Assembly (NCBI GenBank): GCA_014728175.1
Contig: WJMA01000003.1
Location: 130,191-172,507 of the forward strand
DNA: 42,317 nt
Direction: 5' to 3'
Source: Candidatus Fermentibacterota bacterium
GTDB lineage: Bacteria; Fermentibacterota; Fermentibacteria; Fermentibacterales; JCC-6
Part shown: piece after piece, positions 8,326 through 19,297 of the stretch
How positions within the stretch are numbered: position 1 is the stretch's first letter
Layout of the letters: every line of letters begins with the position of its first letter
Notes under the pieces: model-generated
The model's input: only the letters and a program-made list of their open reading frames with translations
Database searches by the model: none
Told to the model about the DNA's origin: nothing
Made by a program: the position numbers and the translations under genes

Positions 8326-11300
8326 CTAAGCATCGAACTCCGTTTCGTCAACATCTCCAACCGGCAGAGCGGGTTTGGGCAACTCGCTGCCGTCAGACAT
8401 CTTGATCTCAACCTTCCTGTAGTCTCGCGTACCGGTGCCGGCCGGAATAAGGTGACCGACTATGACGTTCTCCTTCAGCCCGTTCAAATAGTCGATCTTA
8501 CCCGCGGTCGCTGCGTCCGCCAGAACCTTGTTGGTCTCCTGGAACGAGGCCGCCGACAGGAAGCTGTCCGTGGCCAGGGAGGCCTTGGTTATTCCCAGAA
8601 GCAGAACGTCGGACGTGGCCGGCCGCTTGCCCTCTCTCATAACCGTCTCGTTCTCCGAGTTCAGAAGCAGTCTGTCCACCTGGGCGCCCTCCAGGAACCT
8701 GGTGTCACCGGGATCCTCGATCTTGGCCTTGGACAGCATCTGCCGCACCACTATGCCTATGTGCTTGTCGTTTATCTTAACGCCCTGCAGCCGGTAGACC
8801 TCTTGAATCTCGTTGAGAAGGTAGTCCTCCACCGCCTCGGTACCCTTGATACGGAGTATGTCGTGGGGATCCAGGGGACCCTCGGTAAGCTTGTCGCCGG
8901 CTTCTACGGAGTCTCCCTCCCTCACCCGGATGTGCCGGGTCGCCGGTATCCTGACGCTTGCTTCCTGGCCCTGCTCGCCGCGTATGGTCACCGTTCTCAT
9001 ACCCGCCTTGATGGGGCTGAGGGCTACCACGCCGCTTATCTCCGCTATCGCCGCGGCGTTCTTGGGCCTTCTGGCCTCGAACAGCTCGTCCACCCGGGGC
9101 AACCCGCCGGTGATGTCCCTCTGCTGCCCCAGCTTCTTCTCGATCCTTGCTATGTGAACTCCGCTGTCTATGACCGAGCCGTCCCTCACCCGCAGATGGG
9201 CGCCGCTGGGGATGGGATAGATGCCCCGGATCTGGTCCTTGATGAACTCCTCCACCGGATCCTTGGCCTGCTGCTTCCGTTTTCCCCTGGCCACCACGTG
9301 GCTGCGAAGCCCGCGGTAGGTGAAGCTGGCCACGAAGCACATCCTGCTGTCGTGTATCACGTTCCTCACCTTCTTCACCACGTTGCGGGTGCCGGCGTGC
9401 GAACGCTCCAGCGCCGACAGGCACATGAAGAAGGGGTAGCTCTCGCTGAAATCGGCCAGGGTCTCCGCGAACGAGGACTCCAGGGCATCGTTCTTCTTGG
9501 AGCTCTTTGCCTGCCGGAGCTTCTCGTTCATCTCGGCCAGCGTCTTTTTCTTCTTCCCGCCCCTGCGACCCAGCTTCTTTATCAGGCTGTCCACGGCGTC
9601 GCAAATCGCGGCGTAGCTGCCCTTGGATACCTTCCGGCAGTCCACGCGAACGAACGGATGCTCGTACTCCGGCGATCTCTGTTCGATCTCCTCCAGAAGC
9701 GTGTCCGGCCGGTGGGAACTTACGTCCCTGTAAGTGAAGATGATCCTGCCCTCACCCTCGGCGGCCTGCCTCAGGTAGTCCTCGGCGGCGTGGATCTCCT
9801 CCTCCCTTCTGCGCGGCCGTCCGCTCAGGGCGATCATGTGTTCGGGGAGGAGGAAGACGTGCGGATGCAGCGTTCTGCTGCGATCGCCTACTATGACCAT
9901 CTGGCGCCGCTGCTCGCTGTCTATCTCCTCCTGGAGGGTTATGTCCTCCTCTATATCCACGTAATGAACCGAGCCGCTCTGCTCGGCTACTATGGGGATA
10001 ATGAACGGGTCGCTACGGCAGAGAATTGCTCCCTTGCGCACCTTCTGGCCGTCCTCGACCTGTATCTCGCTTCCGGCGACTATGTCGTAGGTGGAAAGAA
10101 CCTCCCCGTTCTCGTCGAGAAGGTCTATCTGGGCGTTCCGAGTGGCGATCTTCGATACGTTGCCCTCCTCGTCTCGCCCGCTCACTATATGCATGTTCCG
10201 GAAGCTTACCACACCGGAGTGCCTGGCGTGGACCTCGAACTCCTTGGCCTCCCGGCCGGCGACCCCGCCGGTATGGAAGGTCCTCAGGGTGAGCTGAGTA
10301 CCGGGCTCTCCGATGCTCTGAGCCGCTATAACTCCCACCGCCTCGCCGACGTTGAGCCTGGCGTTGCGGCTGAGATCCCATCCGTAGCACTTGGCGCACA
10401 AACCCCGACTTGCCTCGCAGGTCAACACGCTGCGTATGCGGACCGTCTCCAGACCGCACTCTTCGATGCGCGCCGCCAACTCGGCCGTGATTGGTTCTCC
10501 GGCCTCGCATATGACCTCGTCCGTGATCGGATCGAATATGTCCTCCGCCGTGAACCGGCCGCTGACCCTGTCGCTTAGAGGCTCTATGATCTCCTCGCCC
10601 TCCTTCAGGGCGCTTATGTTACGTCCCCTGACCGTGCCGCAGTCCTCCATCGTAATGACCACGTCCTGACACACGTCCACCAGCCTTCTGGTCAGGTATC
10701 CTGCGTCGGCCGTCTTCAGCGCGGTATCAGCCAGACCCTTACGGGAACCGTGGGTGGAGATCGAGTACTCTATGACGGACAGGCCCTCCTTGAGTGAGGA
10801 TATTATGGGGGTCTCTATGGTCTCTCCGTGACCACCGGTGAGCCGCTTGAGGGGCTTGGCCATAAGGCCTCTCATACCCGCCAGCTGCTTGACCTGGTCG
10901 ACGCTTCCCCGGGCTCCGGAGTTGGCCATCATGTAGATGGGGTTGAAACCGTGCTTCTGATGGCTGAGGACCTCCATCATGGCGTTCTTAACGTCGTCGG
11001 TAGCCTTGCCCCAAATGTCTATGACCCTGTTGTAACGCTCCGCCTCTGTAAGCTCTCCCCTGCGGGCGCTCTCCTCTATCTCCGAGAGGGCCCTCTTGGC
11101 CTTGCTGATGATCTCGATCTTCTTGGGGGGGACTACCATGTCGTCCATTCCCACGGTCAGACCGATCCTGGTGGCGTAGTGGAAGCCCAGGTCTTTTACG
11201 TTGTCCAGGAACACCGCGGCCCTTACCGGGCCCAGCCGGTCGTAGCATTTGGCCACCAGCCTTTTCAGGCCGCCCTTGCCGAAGGTAGCCTCGTGGGAAA

Positions 11301-13092
11301 CGGTGGCGTCGGCCTTCACATACCCCAACTCGTCGGGGATGATCTCGTTGAACAGAACCTGCCCCACCGTGGTGTAATCCTTCCAGTACGCATGCTTCCT
11401 GGGCTCTCCCTTTTTGTTCAGCTCCATAATCTGGTTGATGCCCTTGATCTTGATCTTGGCGTGCATGGATACCTTGGACATTCCGTAGGCTCCCAGCACC
11501 TCCCCGATGGAGGAGAAGATCATGCCCTCCCCCTTGGCCCCGGGAACCGGCTTGGTAAGGGCGTAGGGCCCTATGACCATGTCATGGCTGGGGGTGGCCA
11601 CGGGATCCCCGCTGGCCGGTTTCAGTATGTTCCGGTCGGCCAGCATCAGTATCCTGCTCTCTATCTGGGCCTCCGCCGAAAGCGGAACGTGGACGGCCAT
11701 CTGATCTCCGTCGAAGTCGGCGTTGAAGGCTGCGCAGGCCAGAGGGTGCAACCTGATTGCCAGCCCCTCGACCAGAACCGGCTCGAAGGCCTGTATGCCC
11801 AGGCGATGAAGGGTGGGGGCCCGGTTGAGCAGAACCGGGTGGTTGCGTATGACCGATTCCAACACCTCCCAGACCGAGGGATCCTTCTCGTCCACCTTCT
11901 TGGCGGCCAGCTTTATGCCTTCGCCGGTCTTGTCGGCCAGCCGGGCTACGACGAACGGCTTGAAAAGCTCCAGGGCCATCATCTTGGGCAGACCGCACTG
12001 GTAGAACTTAAGCTCCGGGCCTACCACTATCACGCTCCTGCCGGAGTAGTCGACCCTCTTGCCCAGGAGGTTCTGCCTGAACCTGCCCCGTTTTCCCTTC
12101 AACAGGTCGGAAAGGCTGCGCAGGGGTCTCATTCCGGCACCCTTTACCGGCTTGCGCCGGGAGCTGTTGTCCAGCACCGCGTCCACGGCCTCCTGCAGCA
12201 TCCTCTTCTCGTTCCGCAGAATCACCTGAGGAGCCTGCAGGTCCAGCAGCCTCTTCAGCCTGTTGTTCCTGTTGATCACCCGGCGGTAGAGATCGTTCAG
12301 GTCGCTGGAGGCGAACCTGCCGCCCTCCAGGGGAACCAGGGGACGCAGATCGGGCGGCAACACCGGCAGGACCTTCAGAACCATCCAGTCGGGGCTGTTG
12401 TCGCTCTTGGACAGGCGGAAGGCCTCCACTTCCTTGAGCCTCTTGATGTTCTTCTGCCTACGAGCGACGGTCGTCTCGTTGGCTATGCTGGTCCTCAGAG
12501 TGGCCGCCAGCTCGTCGAGATCGATCTCCTCCAGAAGCTGCAATATGGCCTCCGCGCCCATTCCGGCCTTGAACGTGTCACCGTAAGTTTCCCGGGCCTC
12601 GGCGACCTCCTCGTCGGTAAGAACCGTTCCCTCTCGGAGGGAGGGGTGCTCGGACTCCATCACTATGTACGACTCGTAGTAGATTACCCTCTCCAGTTTG
12701 AGATTGGTAACGTCCAGCAGCTTGGAGATCTTGCGAGTCTTGTAGTACCAGATGTGGGTCACCGGCACCGCCAGCTCTATGTTCCCCATCCTCTCCCGGC
12801 GAACCCGGGAATGGGTCACCTCGACTCCGCACCTGTCACACCTTACGCCGCGGTAGCGGATGCGCTTGTAACGTCCGCAGCTGCACTCCCAGTCCTTGAC
12901 CGGACCGAAGATCCTCTCGCAGAAGAGACCGTCGGGCTCGGGCTTGTAGCTCCTGTAATTAATCGTCTCCGCCTTGGTGACCTCTCCGTGGGACCAACTG
13001 CGGATGGTCTCCGGGGAGGCGAGGCTTATCTTCATGCCTTCGAAGGTGCTGGGAAAGGCCTTTGCGCTTCGGAGCGATATCGTCTCCAGCAT
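8326..13092 (-). CDS. rpoC: DNA-directed RNA polymerase subunit beta'
   Basis: This catalytic subunit of RNA polymerase has 1588 residues. The N-terminal zinc ribbon has cysteines 70, 72, 85 and 88. The clamp and switch regions follow, then the catalytic [12 protein letters not shown] motif near residue 460, where the three Asp hold the active-site magnesium. After the bridge-helix/trigger-loop region ([17 protein letters not shown]) there is an SI3-like insertion. Inside it lies an extra, highly basic block of about 200 residues (about 1091-1290, positions 9220-9825) with no counterpart in the E. coli protein as I recall it. The closing DITGGLPRV and FEARRPK motifs are intact. Its ATG directly abuts the rpoB stop (TAGATG). 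Confidence 0.98.
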   Translation of the reverse strand: MLETISLRSAKAFPSTFEGMKISLASPETIRSWSHGEVTKAETINYRSYKPEPDGLFCERIFGPVKDWECSCGRYKRIRYRGVRCDRCGVEVTHSRVRRERMGNIELAVPVTHIWYYKTRKISKLLDVTNLKLERVIYYESYIVMESEHPSLREGTVLTDEEVAEARETYGDTFKAGMGAEAILQLLEEIDLDELAATLRTSIANETTVARRQKNIKRLKEVEAFRLSKSDNSPDWMVLKVLPVLPPDLRPLVPLEGGRFASSDLNDLYRRVINRNNRLKRLLDLQAPQVILRNEKRMLQEAVDAVLDNSSRRKPVKGAGMRPLRSLSDLLKGKRGRFRQNLLGKRVDYSGRSVIVVGPELKFYQCGLPKMMALELFKPFVVARLADKTGEGIKLAAKKVDEKDPSVWEVLESVIRNHPVLLNRAPTLHRLGIQAFEPVLVEGLAIRLHPLACAAFNADFDGDQMAVHVPLSAEAQIESRILMLADRNILKPASGDPVATPSHDMVIGPYALTKPVPGAKGEGMIFSSIGEVLGAYGMSKVSMHAKIKIKGINQIMELNKKGEPRKHAYWKDYTTVGQVLFNEIIPDELGYVKADATVSHEATFGKGGLKRLVAKCYDRLGPVRAAVFLDNVKDLGFHYATRIGLTVGMDDMVVPPKKIEIISKAKRALSEIEESARRGELTEAERYNRVIDIWGKATDDVKNAMMEVLSHQKHGFNPIYMMANSGARGSVDQVKQLAGMRGLMAKPLKRLTGGHGETIETPIISSLKEGLSVIEYSISTHGSRKGLADTALKTADAGYLTRRLVDVCQDVVITMEDCGTVRGRNISALKEGEEIIEPLSDRVSGRFTAEDIFDPITDEVICEAGEPITAELAARIEECGLETVRIRSVLTCEASRGLCAKCYGWDLSRNARLNVGEAVGVIAAQSIGEPGTQLTLRTFHTGGVAGREAKEFEVHARHSGVVSFRNMHIVSGRDEEGNVSKIATRNAQIDLLDENGEVLSTYDIVAGSEIQVEDGQKVRKGAILCRSDPFIIPIVAEQSGSVHYVDIEEDITLQEEIDSEQRRQMVIVGDRSRTLHPHVFLLPEHMIALSGRPRRREEEIHAAEDYLRQAAEGEGRIIFTYRDVSSHRPDTLLEEIEQRSPEYEHPFVRVDCRKVSKGSYAAICDAVDSLIKKLGRRGGKKKKTLAEMNEKLRQAKSSKKNDALESSFAETLADFSESYPFFMCLSALERSHAGTRNVVKKVRNVIHDSRMCFVASFTYRGLRSHVVARGKRKQQAKDPVEEFIKDQIRGIYPIPSGAHLRVRDGSVIDSGVHIARIEKKLGQQRDITGGLPRVDELFEARRPKNAAAIAEISGVVALSPIKAGMRTVTIRGEQGQEASVRIPATRHIRVREGDSVEAGDKLTEGPLDPHDILRIKGTEAVEDYLLNEIQEVYRLQGVKINDKHIGIVVRQMLSKAKIEDPGDTRFLEGAQVDRLLLNSENETVMREGKRPATSDVLLLGITKASLATDSFLSAASFQETNKVLADAATAGKIDYLNGLKENVIVGHLIPAGTGTRDYRKVEIKMSDGSELPKPALPVGDVDETEFDA

Positions 13093-16000
13093 CTACTTCT
13101 CCTCCTCTTCGGAAACCAGTTCCACATCCAATGCCAGGCTCCTCATCTCGTTGAGCAACACGTTGAAAGATTCGGGAGTCGACGGCTCGGGGATGTTCTC
13201 GCCATTGACCATCGCGCTGTAGGCCCTGGATCTGCCCTCGACGTCGTCCGACTTAATGGTGAGCATCTCCCGGAGGGTATAGGCGGCCCCGTACGCCTCC
13301 AGGGCCCATACCTCCATCTCCCCCAGCCGCTGGCCGCCGTTCTGGGCCTTGCCTCCCAGGGGTTGCTGGGTGACCATGGCGTAGGGACCGGTGGATCTGG
13401 CGTGAATCTTGTCCTCCACCTGATGCGCCAGTTTGAGCATGTACATGAAACCAACCGTTACCAGCTCGTCGAAGGGCTCGCCGGTCCTGCCGTCGTACAG
13501 CACGCTCTTGCCGTCCCGAGGCAAGCCGCTCTCCTCCAGCGCATCCTCTATCTGCTCGTTGCTGGCCGAGTTGAACACCGGGGTGACCGCGGTAAATCCC
13601 AGCTGGTGGGCGGCCCATCCCAGATTGGTCTCCATGATCTGTCCCACGTTCATTCTGCTGGGAACGCCCAGAGGATTCAGGCAGATGTCCACCGGCGTCC
13701 CGTCGGGCAGGTAGGGCATGTCCTCCTCCGGGACCACTATGCTCACCACGCCCTTGTTGCCGTGCCTTCCGGCCATCTTGTCGCCTATGCGGAGCTTCCT
13801 TCTGCGGGCAACGTAGATCTTGACCAACTTGATGATTCCCGGGGGAAGGTCGTCGCCCCGGGCGATCTTGTCCTCCTCGGACTCACACTCCGCCTCTATC
13901 CGCCTCAGCTTGGCTGCGACCTTGGACAGTATCTGCCTTATCTCGTCATCCTTCTTCAAGTCCTCCACGATCTGCTGGTGGTAATCGATGTCCGAGAAGT
14001 TCACCTTCTTCAGGAACGCCTTGGTCAGCTTCCTGCCGGTGGGAATTATCTTCTCCCCCGTGAGCACGTCGACCAGGTTGACCGCTTTGCAGCCCGGAAG
14101 CAGAGACATCAGCAGCTCTTCCCTCTCTTCCTCCAGTCTTCTCTTCCTGTTCTCACCCTCGGTACGGATCTTGTCTATCCTCTCCTCCACCACCCTTCTG
14201 GTCCGGTCGGAGCGATCGCGGCGAGAGTAGACCTTGACGTCGATGACCACGCCATCCATGCCCGTGGGCGCCCTGAGCGAGGCATCCTTGACGTCTCCGG
14301 CCTTCTGGCCGAAGATGGCCCGGATCAACCTTTCCTCGGGTGACAGGTCCTGCTCACCCTTGGGAGTCACCTTCCCCACCAGTATGTCTCCGGCAACGAC
14401 CTTGCTGCCTCTCTTTACTATGCCATCTTCGTCCAGATGGTCCTTGTCCTTCTCGCCCACGTTGGGGATCTCCCGGGTAAGTTCCTCCGGGCCCAGCTTG
14501 GTCTCCCTGAACTGGGTCTCCAGCTCCACCACGTGGACCGAGCTGAATATGTCCTTCTTGACCAGCCTCTCGCTTACCACGATGGCGTCTTCGAAGTTGT
14601 AGCCGTTCCATGGAGTGAAGGCCACCAGGGTGTTTACTCCCAGGGCCAGCTTGCCCTTGCTGGTCGCCATGCCGTCGGCCAGAGCCTGTCCCTTCTCGAC
14701 CTTCTGCCCGGGGGTCACCAGCGGGCGCTGGTTTATACAGGTGTCCTGGTTGCTGCGTACGAACTTCTTCAGCCTGTACTCGTCGTGCCTGTCGAAATCG
14801 TAGCCCTCGACCTCAGCCTCCACGACGACCTTGGATGAATCCACCTCGACCACCTTGCCGGGCCTTCGGGCCATAACGATCGCCCCGGAGTCCTTGGTGG
14901 CCTGCTCCTCCATCCCGGTACTGATGATCGGAGGCTCGGTATGCAGAAGGGGCACGGCCTGTCTCATCATGTTGGACCCCATCAGTGCCCTGTTGGCGTC
15001 GTCATGCTCCAGGAAAGGTATCAGAGCGGCCGAAACCCCCACCAGCTGCCGGGGGGAGACGTCTATGAACTCGACCTCCTCCGGCTTTACCATCGGGAAC
15101 GTACCGGCCCTTCGGGCCCGCACGAACTCTCCCACCAGCCTGCCCTTGTCGTCCTGCTCGGCGCTGGCCTCGGCTATGGTGGTCCGGTCCTCACGGTCGG
15201 CGGACAGGTACACCACCTCGTCGGTCACCTTTCCGTTCACCACCCGGCGGTAAGGTGTCTCCAGGAAACCGAACCTGTTTATGGACGCGTAGAGGGCCAG
15301 GGTGGTTATCAGACCGATGTTGGGGCCCTCCGGGGTCTCCACGGGACAGACCCTTCCGTAGTGGGTATGGTGAACGTCCCGGACGTCGAATCCCGCTCTC
15401 TCCCTGGTCAGGCCACCCTCGCCCAGGGCGCTGGTTCGCCGCTTGTGGGTCAGCTCGGCCAGGGGGTTGGTCTGCTCCATGAACTGCGATAGCTGGCTGG
15501 AGCCGAAGAAGGTGTTTATCACGCTGGAAAGGGTACGGGAGTTGACCAGGTCGTGAGGGGTGAGCTTTTCCCTGTCCTGGTGTCCCATGCGGTCCCTTAT
15601 GGTTCGGGACATCCTGCTCAGGCCCTTGGAGAACTCCTGTCCCAGCAGCTCGCCCACGGTCCTCACCCGGCGGTTCCCCAGATGATCTATGTCGTCTGCG
15701 CTTATCTTGCCCTCGCGCAGCTTGATCAGGTTGTCAACCACCGCCACCAGGTCGTTCACGGTAAGGGTGAGCTTGTCCATGGGAGTGTTTATGTTCAACC
15801 GCTCGTTCAGCTTGTACCTTCCCACCTCGCTCAGGCTGTAACGCTTGGAATCGAAGAACATCGAGCGCAGGTAGCTGCGGGCGTGGTCCAGGGAGGGAGC
15901 TTCGGTTCCCCGCAGGGCCTCGTATATCCACATAGTGGCGGCGTCCTCGGACTTCTCCATCCCCGCTCCCAGGCTGCTCTCCTCCTTGTTGAGGGTCTTC

Positions 16001-16899
16001 CTTATGCCATCGAAGTCGGTCTTCTCCGAACGGGGACTGAGGAAGTCGCCCTCCTCTATTCCCTTCTCCACCAGCATCTCCAGCTTGTCGGCGCTCTCAA
16101 CCGGTTCGTCGCAGCGGGTCAGGACCTCTCCGGTCTTCGGATCCACTACGTCCTCGGCGAATCTCTTGAGGGTGAGCTCGACCAGCTTGCTGCGGCTGCG
16201 CAGGGCGGGCTTCAGCTTGGTTCTGATGCGGGGATAGAACTCGGAGAGGATCTTGGAGTCCTGGTCCAGGCCCAGGGCCCGGAGGAGCATGGTTATGGGT
16301 ATCCTCTTGGGGCGACGGTCTATGTTCACGAAGATCACGTCGTTGCTGTCCAGCATCAAATCGAGCCAGGAACCCCGCTGGGGGATGACCCGGGCGCTGC
16401 ACACCCGTCTTCCCCGTTGCATGGTCTTCTCCTCGAAGAAAACCCCAGGGCTCCGATGTAGCTGGTTCACGATTATTCTCTCCGCGCCGTTGATTATGAA
16501 GGAGCCGGTCTCGGTCATCAGCGGTAGCTCTCCCAGAAAGACCGACTGCTCTACTATTCGGGATATCTTCCGGGCGTCGGAGGAGTCCCTGAACACCAGC
16601 CTCAGGGTGGACGTAAGTGGTGCGGAGTAACTCAGACCCTTGTCCAGCGCTTCCTGTATCTCGTACTTGGGACGGCCGATGTCGTAGCTTACGTACTCCA
16701 GGGAGAACTCCCCGTTGGAACTCTCTATGGGAAACGTGTCCAGGAAGATCTGGTGCAACCCATGGGGAAGTCGCTCTCCCGGTTCGCAATCCAGCTGAAG
16801 GAACTGGTTGAAGGATTGCTTCTGAATCTCCAGCAGATACGGTATCTCCAAGGCGGGCTTCACCAGTGCATAATTCCTTACAGGTCTGCTCTCGTTCAC
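13093..16899 (-). CDS. rpoB: DNA-directed RNA polymerase subunit beta
   Basis: RpoB is the second large catalytic subunit of RNA polymerase, about 1268 residues. I start it at GTG 16897-16899 (VNESRPVRNYALVKPA), which has GAGGAG six bases upstream; the open frame runs 24 codons further but into the rplL gap. The rifampicin region reads FGSSQLSQFMEQTNPLAELTHKRR, keeping the family His and Ser but with Glu at the position equivalent to E. coli Asp516. GDKMAGRHGNKG and the C-terminal LGEMEVWALEAYGA motif are intact. A charged coiled-coil-like stretch (RRVVEERIDKIRTEGENRKR) lies near positions 14,150-14,220. The 185-base gap to rplL shows only a short AGGCA-AC-TGCCT hairpin. Confidence 0.98.
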   Translation of the reverse strand: MNESRPVRNYALVKPALEIPYLLEIQKQSFNQFLQLDCEPGERLPHGLHQIFLDTFPIESSNGEFSLEYVSYDIGRPKYEIQEALDKGLSYSAPLTSTLRLVFRDSSDARKISRIVEQSVFLGELPLMTETGSFIINGAERIIVNQLHRSPGVFFEEKTMQRGRRVCSARVIPQRGSWLDLMLDSNDVIFVNIDRRPKRIPITMLLRALGLDQDSKILSEFYPRIRTKLKPALRSRSKLVELTLKRFAEDVVDPKTGEVLTRCDEPVESADKLEMLVEKGIEEGDFLSPRSEKTDFDGIRKTLNKEESSLGAGMEKSEDAATMWIYEALRGTEAPSLDHARSYLRSMFFDSKRYSLSEVGRYKLNERLNINTPMDKLTLTVNDLVAVVDNLIKLREGKISADDIDHLGNRRVRTVGELLGQEFSKGLSRMSRTIRDRMGHQDREKLTPHDLVNSRTLSSVINTFFGSSQLSQFMEQTNPLAELTHKRRTSALGEGGLTRERAGFDVRDVHHTHYGRVCPVETPEGPNIGLITTLALYASINRFGFLETPYRRVVNGKVTDEVVYLSADREDRTTIAEASAEQDDKGRLVGEFVRARRAGTFPMVKPEEVEFIDVSPRQLVGVSAALIPFLEHDDANRALMGSNMMRQAVPLLHTEPPIISTGMEEQATKDSGAIVMARRPGKVVEVDSSKVVVEAEVEGYDFDRHDEYRLKKFVRSNQDTCINQRPLVTPGQKVEKGQALADGMATSKGKLALGVNTLVAFTPWNGYNFEDAIVVSERLVKKDIFSSVHVVELETQFRETKLGPEELTREIPNVGEKDKDHLDEDGIVKRGSKVVAGDILVGKVTPKGEQDLSPEERLIRAIFGQKAGDVKDASLRAPTGMDGVVIDVKVYSRRDRSDRTRRVVEERIDKIRTEGENRKRRLEEEREELLMSLLPGCKAVNLVDVLTGEKIIPTGRKLTKAFLKKVNFSDIDYHQQIVEDLKKDDEIRQILSKVAAKLRRIEAECESEEDKIARGDDLPPGIIKLVKIYVARRRKLRIGDKMAGRHGNKGVVSIVVPEEDMPYLPDGTPVDICLNPLGVPSRMNVGQIMETNLGWAAHQLGFTAVTPVFNSASNEQIEDALEESGLPRDGKSVLYDGRTGEPFDELVTVGFMYMLKLAHQVEDKIHARSTGPYAMVTQQPLGGKAQNGGQRLGEMEVWALEAYGAAYTLREMLTIKSDDVEGRSRAYSAMVNGENIPEPSTPESFNVLLNEMRSLALDVELVSEEEEK

Positions 16900-17084
16900 C
16901 TGTGACTCCTCACGCCTACAATTGCCCTTCCAGGCCGTACCGGTGGCAAGAGTCTCCGGCCAGGAAAGCACAGCCCGTTTCTACAGCGTACTCGAACTTT
17001 TCAAGACGTGCGGCTCTGGACACACCGAGGCAACTGCCTGGGGTGACGGCCGCGATTCTGATAATCTCGATTCTCAACTACTCT

Positions 17085-17465
17085 TCACTCGAGGGCTACT
17101 GTTGCGCCAGCTTCTTCGAGCTGCTTCTTGATCTGCTCCGCCTCTTCCTTGCCCACGGTCTCCTTGACCTTTGACGGGGCCTCGTCCACCAAGGCCTTGG
17201 CTTCCCTCAGCCCCAGGCTGGTTATCTCTCTGACTACCTTGATCACCTGAATCTTCTTGGCTCCGAAGTCCTGGAGAACGACGTCGAACTCGGTCTGCTC
17301 CTCTTCCTCCTCCTCGGCAGCGGCGGGAGCGGCCGCGACCGCAGCCACGGGTGCGGCAGCGGAGACACCGAACTTCTCTTCCATCTCCTCGACCAGCTCG
17401 GCGAGCTCCAGTACGGTCATCTCGGAGATCGCATTGATGATCTGCGTCTTCTTGTCTTCGGCCAT
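17085..17465 (-). CDS. rplL: 50S ribosomal protein L7/L12
   Basis: L7/L12 forms the flexible stalk that recruits translation GTPases. The 126-residue product shows the three expected parts: an N-terminal dimer helix ([19 protein letters not shown]), an Ala/Pro/Val-rich hinge (residues about 40-55), and the C-terminal domain with EKTEFDVVL-type sequence, [29 protein letters not shown] strongly acidic EEEEEE run joins the hinge to the C-terminal domain. It follows rplJ by 49 bases. Confidence 0.97.
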   Translation of the reverse strand: MAEDKKTQIINAISEMTVLELAELVEEMEEKFGVSAAAPVAAVAAAPAAAEEEEEEQTEFDVVLQDFGAKKIQVIKVVREITSLGLREAKALVDEAPSKVKETVGKEEAEQIKKQLEEAGATVALE

Positions 17466-17514
17466 CTTACTCCTCCGTGATCGCTTGGCGACGCACAGGC
17501 GCGCAGCCGGGCCT

Positions 17515-18048
17515 TCAGCCCTCCCTGCTCCTCCTTATCGCGTCGACCGCGTAAACGAACTTCCTTATCATTCCGGCTCCAACAGCCACGAAACCCCTCA
17601 CGGGAGCCTGTAGAGAGCCTACCATCTTGGACAGTAGCTCGTCCCGTGCCGGCAGCTCTGCAAGTCTCCTGATCGACTCGGCGTCCAGGCTTCTACCCGC
17701 AACGTAACCGGCCTTGACTGAAGGTCTGCCGTCATGGTCCTTGGCGAATCTCTCTATCACCTTGGCGGGCATAACCTCGTCGGAAGCGTAGGCTATCCCG
17801 GTCTGCCCTTCCAGATCTCTCAGGCAGGCCTCGTCCTCGGCCAGGCCTACGTGGTCCATTATCCGCCTCAACAGGGTATTCTTCACCACGGTGAACCGGA
17901 CTCCCTCATCCTGCATCCGCCTTCTGAGAACGTTTATTTCCTGGACGTCCATTCCCTTGAAATCGGCGAAGACGAACGTGGAGGCCGTGGAAAACCTTTC
18001 CGAAAGATCCTCTACTATGCTCTCCTTCTTCTCCCTGGTCAGCGCCAA
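17515..18048 (-). CDS. rplJ: 50S ribosomal protein L10
   Basis: L10 anchors L7/L12 dimers to the ribosome. The 177-residue product has [45 protein letters not shown] and the C-terminal L12-binding helix region, all typical. The start codon is TTG (18046-18048), directly after the rplA TAG, with GGGGTGAGG as the ribosome-binding site. No ATG exists before residue 28, and starting there would lose the conserved N-terminal segment. Confidence 0.95.
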   Translation of the reverse strand: MALTREKKESIVEDLSERFSTASTFVFADFKGMDVQEINVLRRRMQDEGVRFTVVKNTLLRRIMDHVGLAEDEACLRDLEGQTGIAYASDEVMPAKVIERFAKDHDGRPSVKAGYVAGRSLDAESIRRLAELPARDELLSKMVGSLQAPVRGFVAVGAGMIRKFVYAVDAIRRSREG

Positions 18049-18768
18049 CTACCTCACCCCCCGCTCCAGCAGTCTCGAGCGCAGATCTGAGACGTCTATC
18101 TTTATTCCCGGGCCCATGGTGGAGGAGAGGGCCGCTCTCCTGAGGTAGGGGCCCTTGGCCGAGCTGGGTCTGAGCTGGGTCAGCTTCTCCACCAGGGTCA
18201 TGGCGTTCTGCTCCAAGGCTTCCGGCTCGAAGCTGGCCTTGCCGACGGGAGCGTGCAGGTTCCCCTGCCTGTCCACGCGGAAGCTTATCTTCCCCGCCTT
18301 GGCCTCCTGGACCGCCTTCGACACGTCCTCGGTTAGGGTGCCGGTCTTGGGGCTGGGCATCAGGCCCCGCGGACCCAGGATGCGACCCAGCTTTCCGATG
18401 TCGCGCATCATGTCCGGCGTTGCCACCACCACCTCGAAATCCAGCCAGCCCTCCTCTATCTTCTCCACGTACTCCTCATCACCCACGTAGTCGGCGCCGG
18501 CCTCCCTCGCCTCGTCCGCATGCTCGCCCCTGACCAGGGCCAGCACCCTGACGGTGCGGCCGGTACCGTGGGGAAGAACGCACGTTCCCCGGACCACCTG
18601 CTCGGAGTCCCGGGGATTCACTCCCAAAAGGACGCACATCTCTACAGTCTCGTCGAACTTCGCCGTTGCCAGCTCCCTGACTATTCTTACACCCTCTGAG
18701 AGGGAGTGACGGGTCTCCCTTTCCGCCTTGGCCCGGGCTTCGAGGTACCTGTGGCTCTTACTCGCCAT
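18049..18768 (-). CDS. rplA: 50S ribosomal protein L1
   Basis: L1 forms the mobile stalk at the E site and, in E. coli, represses the L11 operon. The 239-residue product has [35 protein letters not shown], the second domain with [26 protein letters not shown], and [18 protein letters not shown], all diagnostic. It overlaps the end of rplK by 11 bases and abuts rplJ, giving tight translational coupling within the L11-L1-L10-L12 block. Confidence 0.97.
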   Translation of the reverse strand: MASKSHRYLEARAKAERETRHSLSEGVRIVRELATAKFDETVEMCVLLGVNPRDSEQVVRGTCVLPHGTGRTVRVLALVRGEHADEAREAGADYVGDEEYVEKIEEGWLDFEVVVATPDMMRDIGKLGRILGPRGLMPSPKTGTLTEDVSKAVQEAKAGKISFRVDRQGNLHAPVGKASFEPEALEQNAMTLVEKLTQLRPSSAKGPYLRRAALSSTMGPGIKIDVSDLRSRLLERGVR

Positions 18769-19195
18769 CGCCGCCCACCACCTCGAGGCCCATGCTTCGG
18801 GCGGTTCCCTTTATCATCTCCACCGCCCCCTCCTCGGAGGCCGCGTTGAGGTCCCTCATCTTCTGACGGGCTATCTCCAGACACTGCTGGACGGTTACCG
18901 TGCCCACCTTTTCCCGGTTGGGCTCCGGAGAGCCCTTGGCCAGCCCGGCCGCCCTCTTCAGAAGGACCGACGCGGGCGGCGATTTGAGCTCGAAGGTAAA
19001 GCTCCTGTCTTTGTAGATTGTTATCACCGCGGGTATTATCAGTCCCTCTTTGCCCTGGGTCTGGGCATTGAAGTCCTTGCAGAAGCCGGTCAGGTTCACG
19101 CCGTACTGCCCCAGTGCCGGGCCGACCGGCGGGGCCGGAGTGGCCTGTCCCGCGGGAAGCTGAAGCTTTACCACGCCCAAGATGCTCTTGGCCAT
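18758..19195 (-). CDS. rplK: 50S ribosomal protein L11
   Basis: L11 is part of the GTPase-associated centre and is needed for RelA activation. The start is ATG 19193-19195 ([18 protein letters not shown]); an ATG seven codons earlier is possible but lacks family support. [27 protein letters not shown] with the thiostrepton-region prolines, and the C-terminal [25 protein letters not shown], are canonical. The total of 145 residues is normal. Confidence 0.97.
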   Translation of the reverse strand: MAKSILGVVKLQLPAGQATPAPPVGPALGQYGVNLTGFCKDFNAQTQGKEGLIIPAVITIYKDRSFTFELKSPPASVLLKRAAGLAKGSPEPNREKVGTVTVQQCLEIARQKMRDLNAASEEGAVEMIKGTARSMGLEVVGGDGE

Positions 19196-19218
19196 GGCAT
19201 TAATCCTTTCATCCATTC

Positions 19219-19294
19219 GAAAGCGGCCTGCCGCCTCCCCGTGACGGCGGCCCCCGCCGCTTTCCGAAGCTTCTCGGGTCGGAAATACCGCCCG
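19219..19294 (-). promoter_or_regulatory. Two-hairpin leader between nusG and rplK
   Basis: The gap upstream of rplK contains a strong two-tier hairpin: an outer 9-bp stem GAAAGCGGC/GCCGCTTTC (19219-19227 with 19256-19264) and an inner 6-bp stem GCCGCC/GGCGGC (19230-19235 with 19246-19251) around a 10-base loop. A second, smaller stem (CGGG...CCCG, 19275-19294) lies just after the nusG stop. No U-run follows either. The position equals that of the L1-binding leader of the E. coli L11 operon, but I cannot confirm an L1 motif by eye. Confidence 0.45.
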
Positions 19295-19297
19295 ATC

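Noticed and set aside
7057-10578. A 1173-codon plus-strand open frame across fusA, rpsG, rpsL and rpoC
   Set aside because: It is antisense to four unmistakable genes and runs through their intergenic gaps. It is rich in His, Gly, Leu and Pro as expected from reading high-GC codons backwards, and has no domain.
10828-14343. A 1171-codon plus-strand open frame across rpoC and rpoB
   Set aside because: It is a mirror of rpoC/rpoB codon bias, spanning the junction of two genes, with no ribosome-binding site or recognisable motif.
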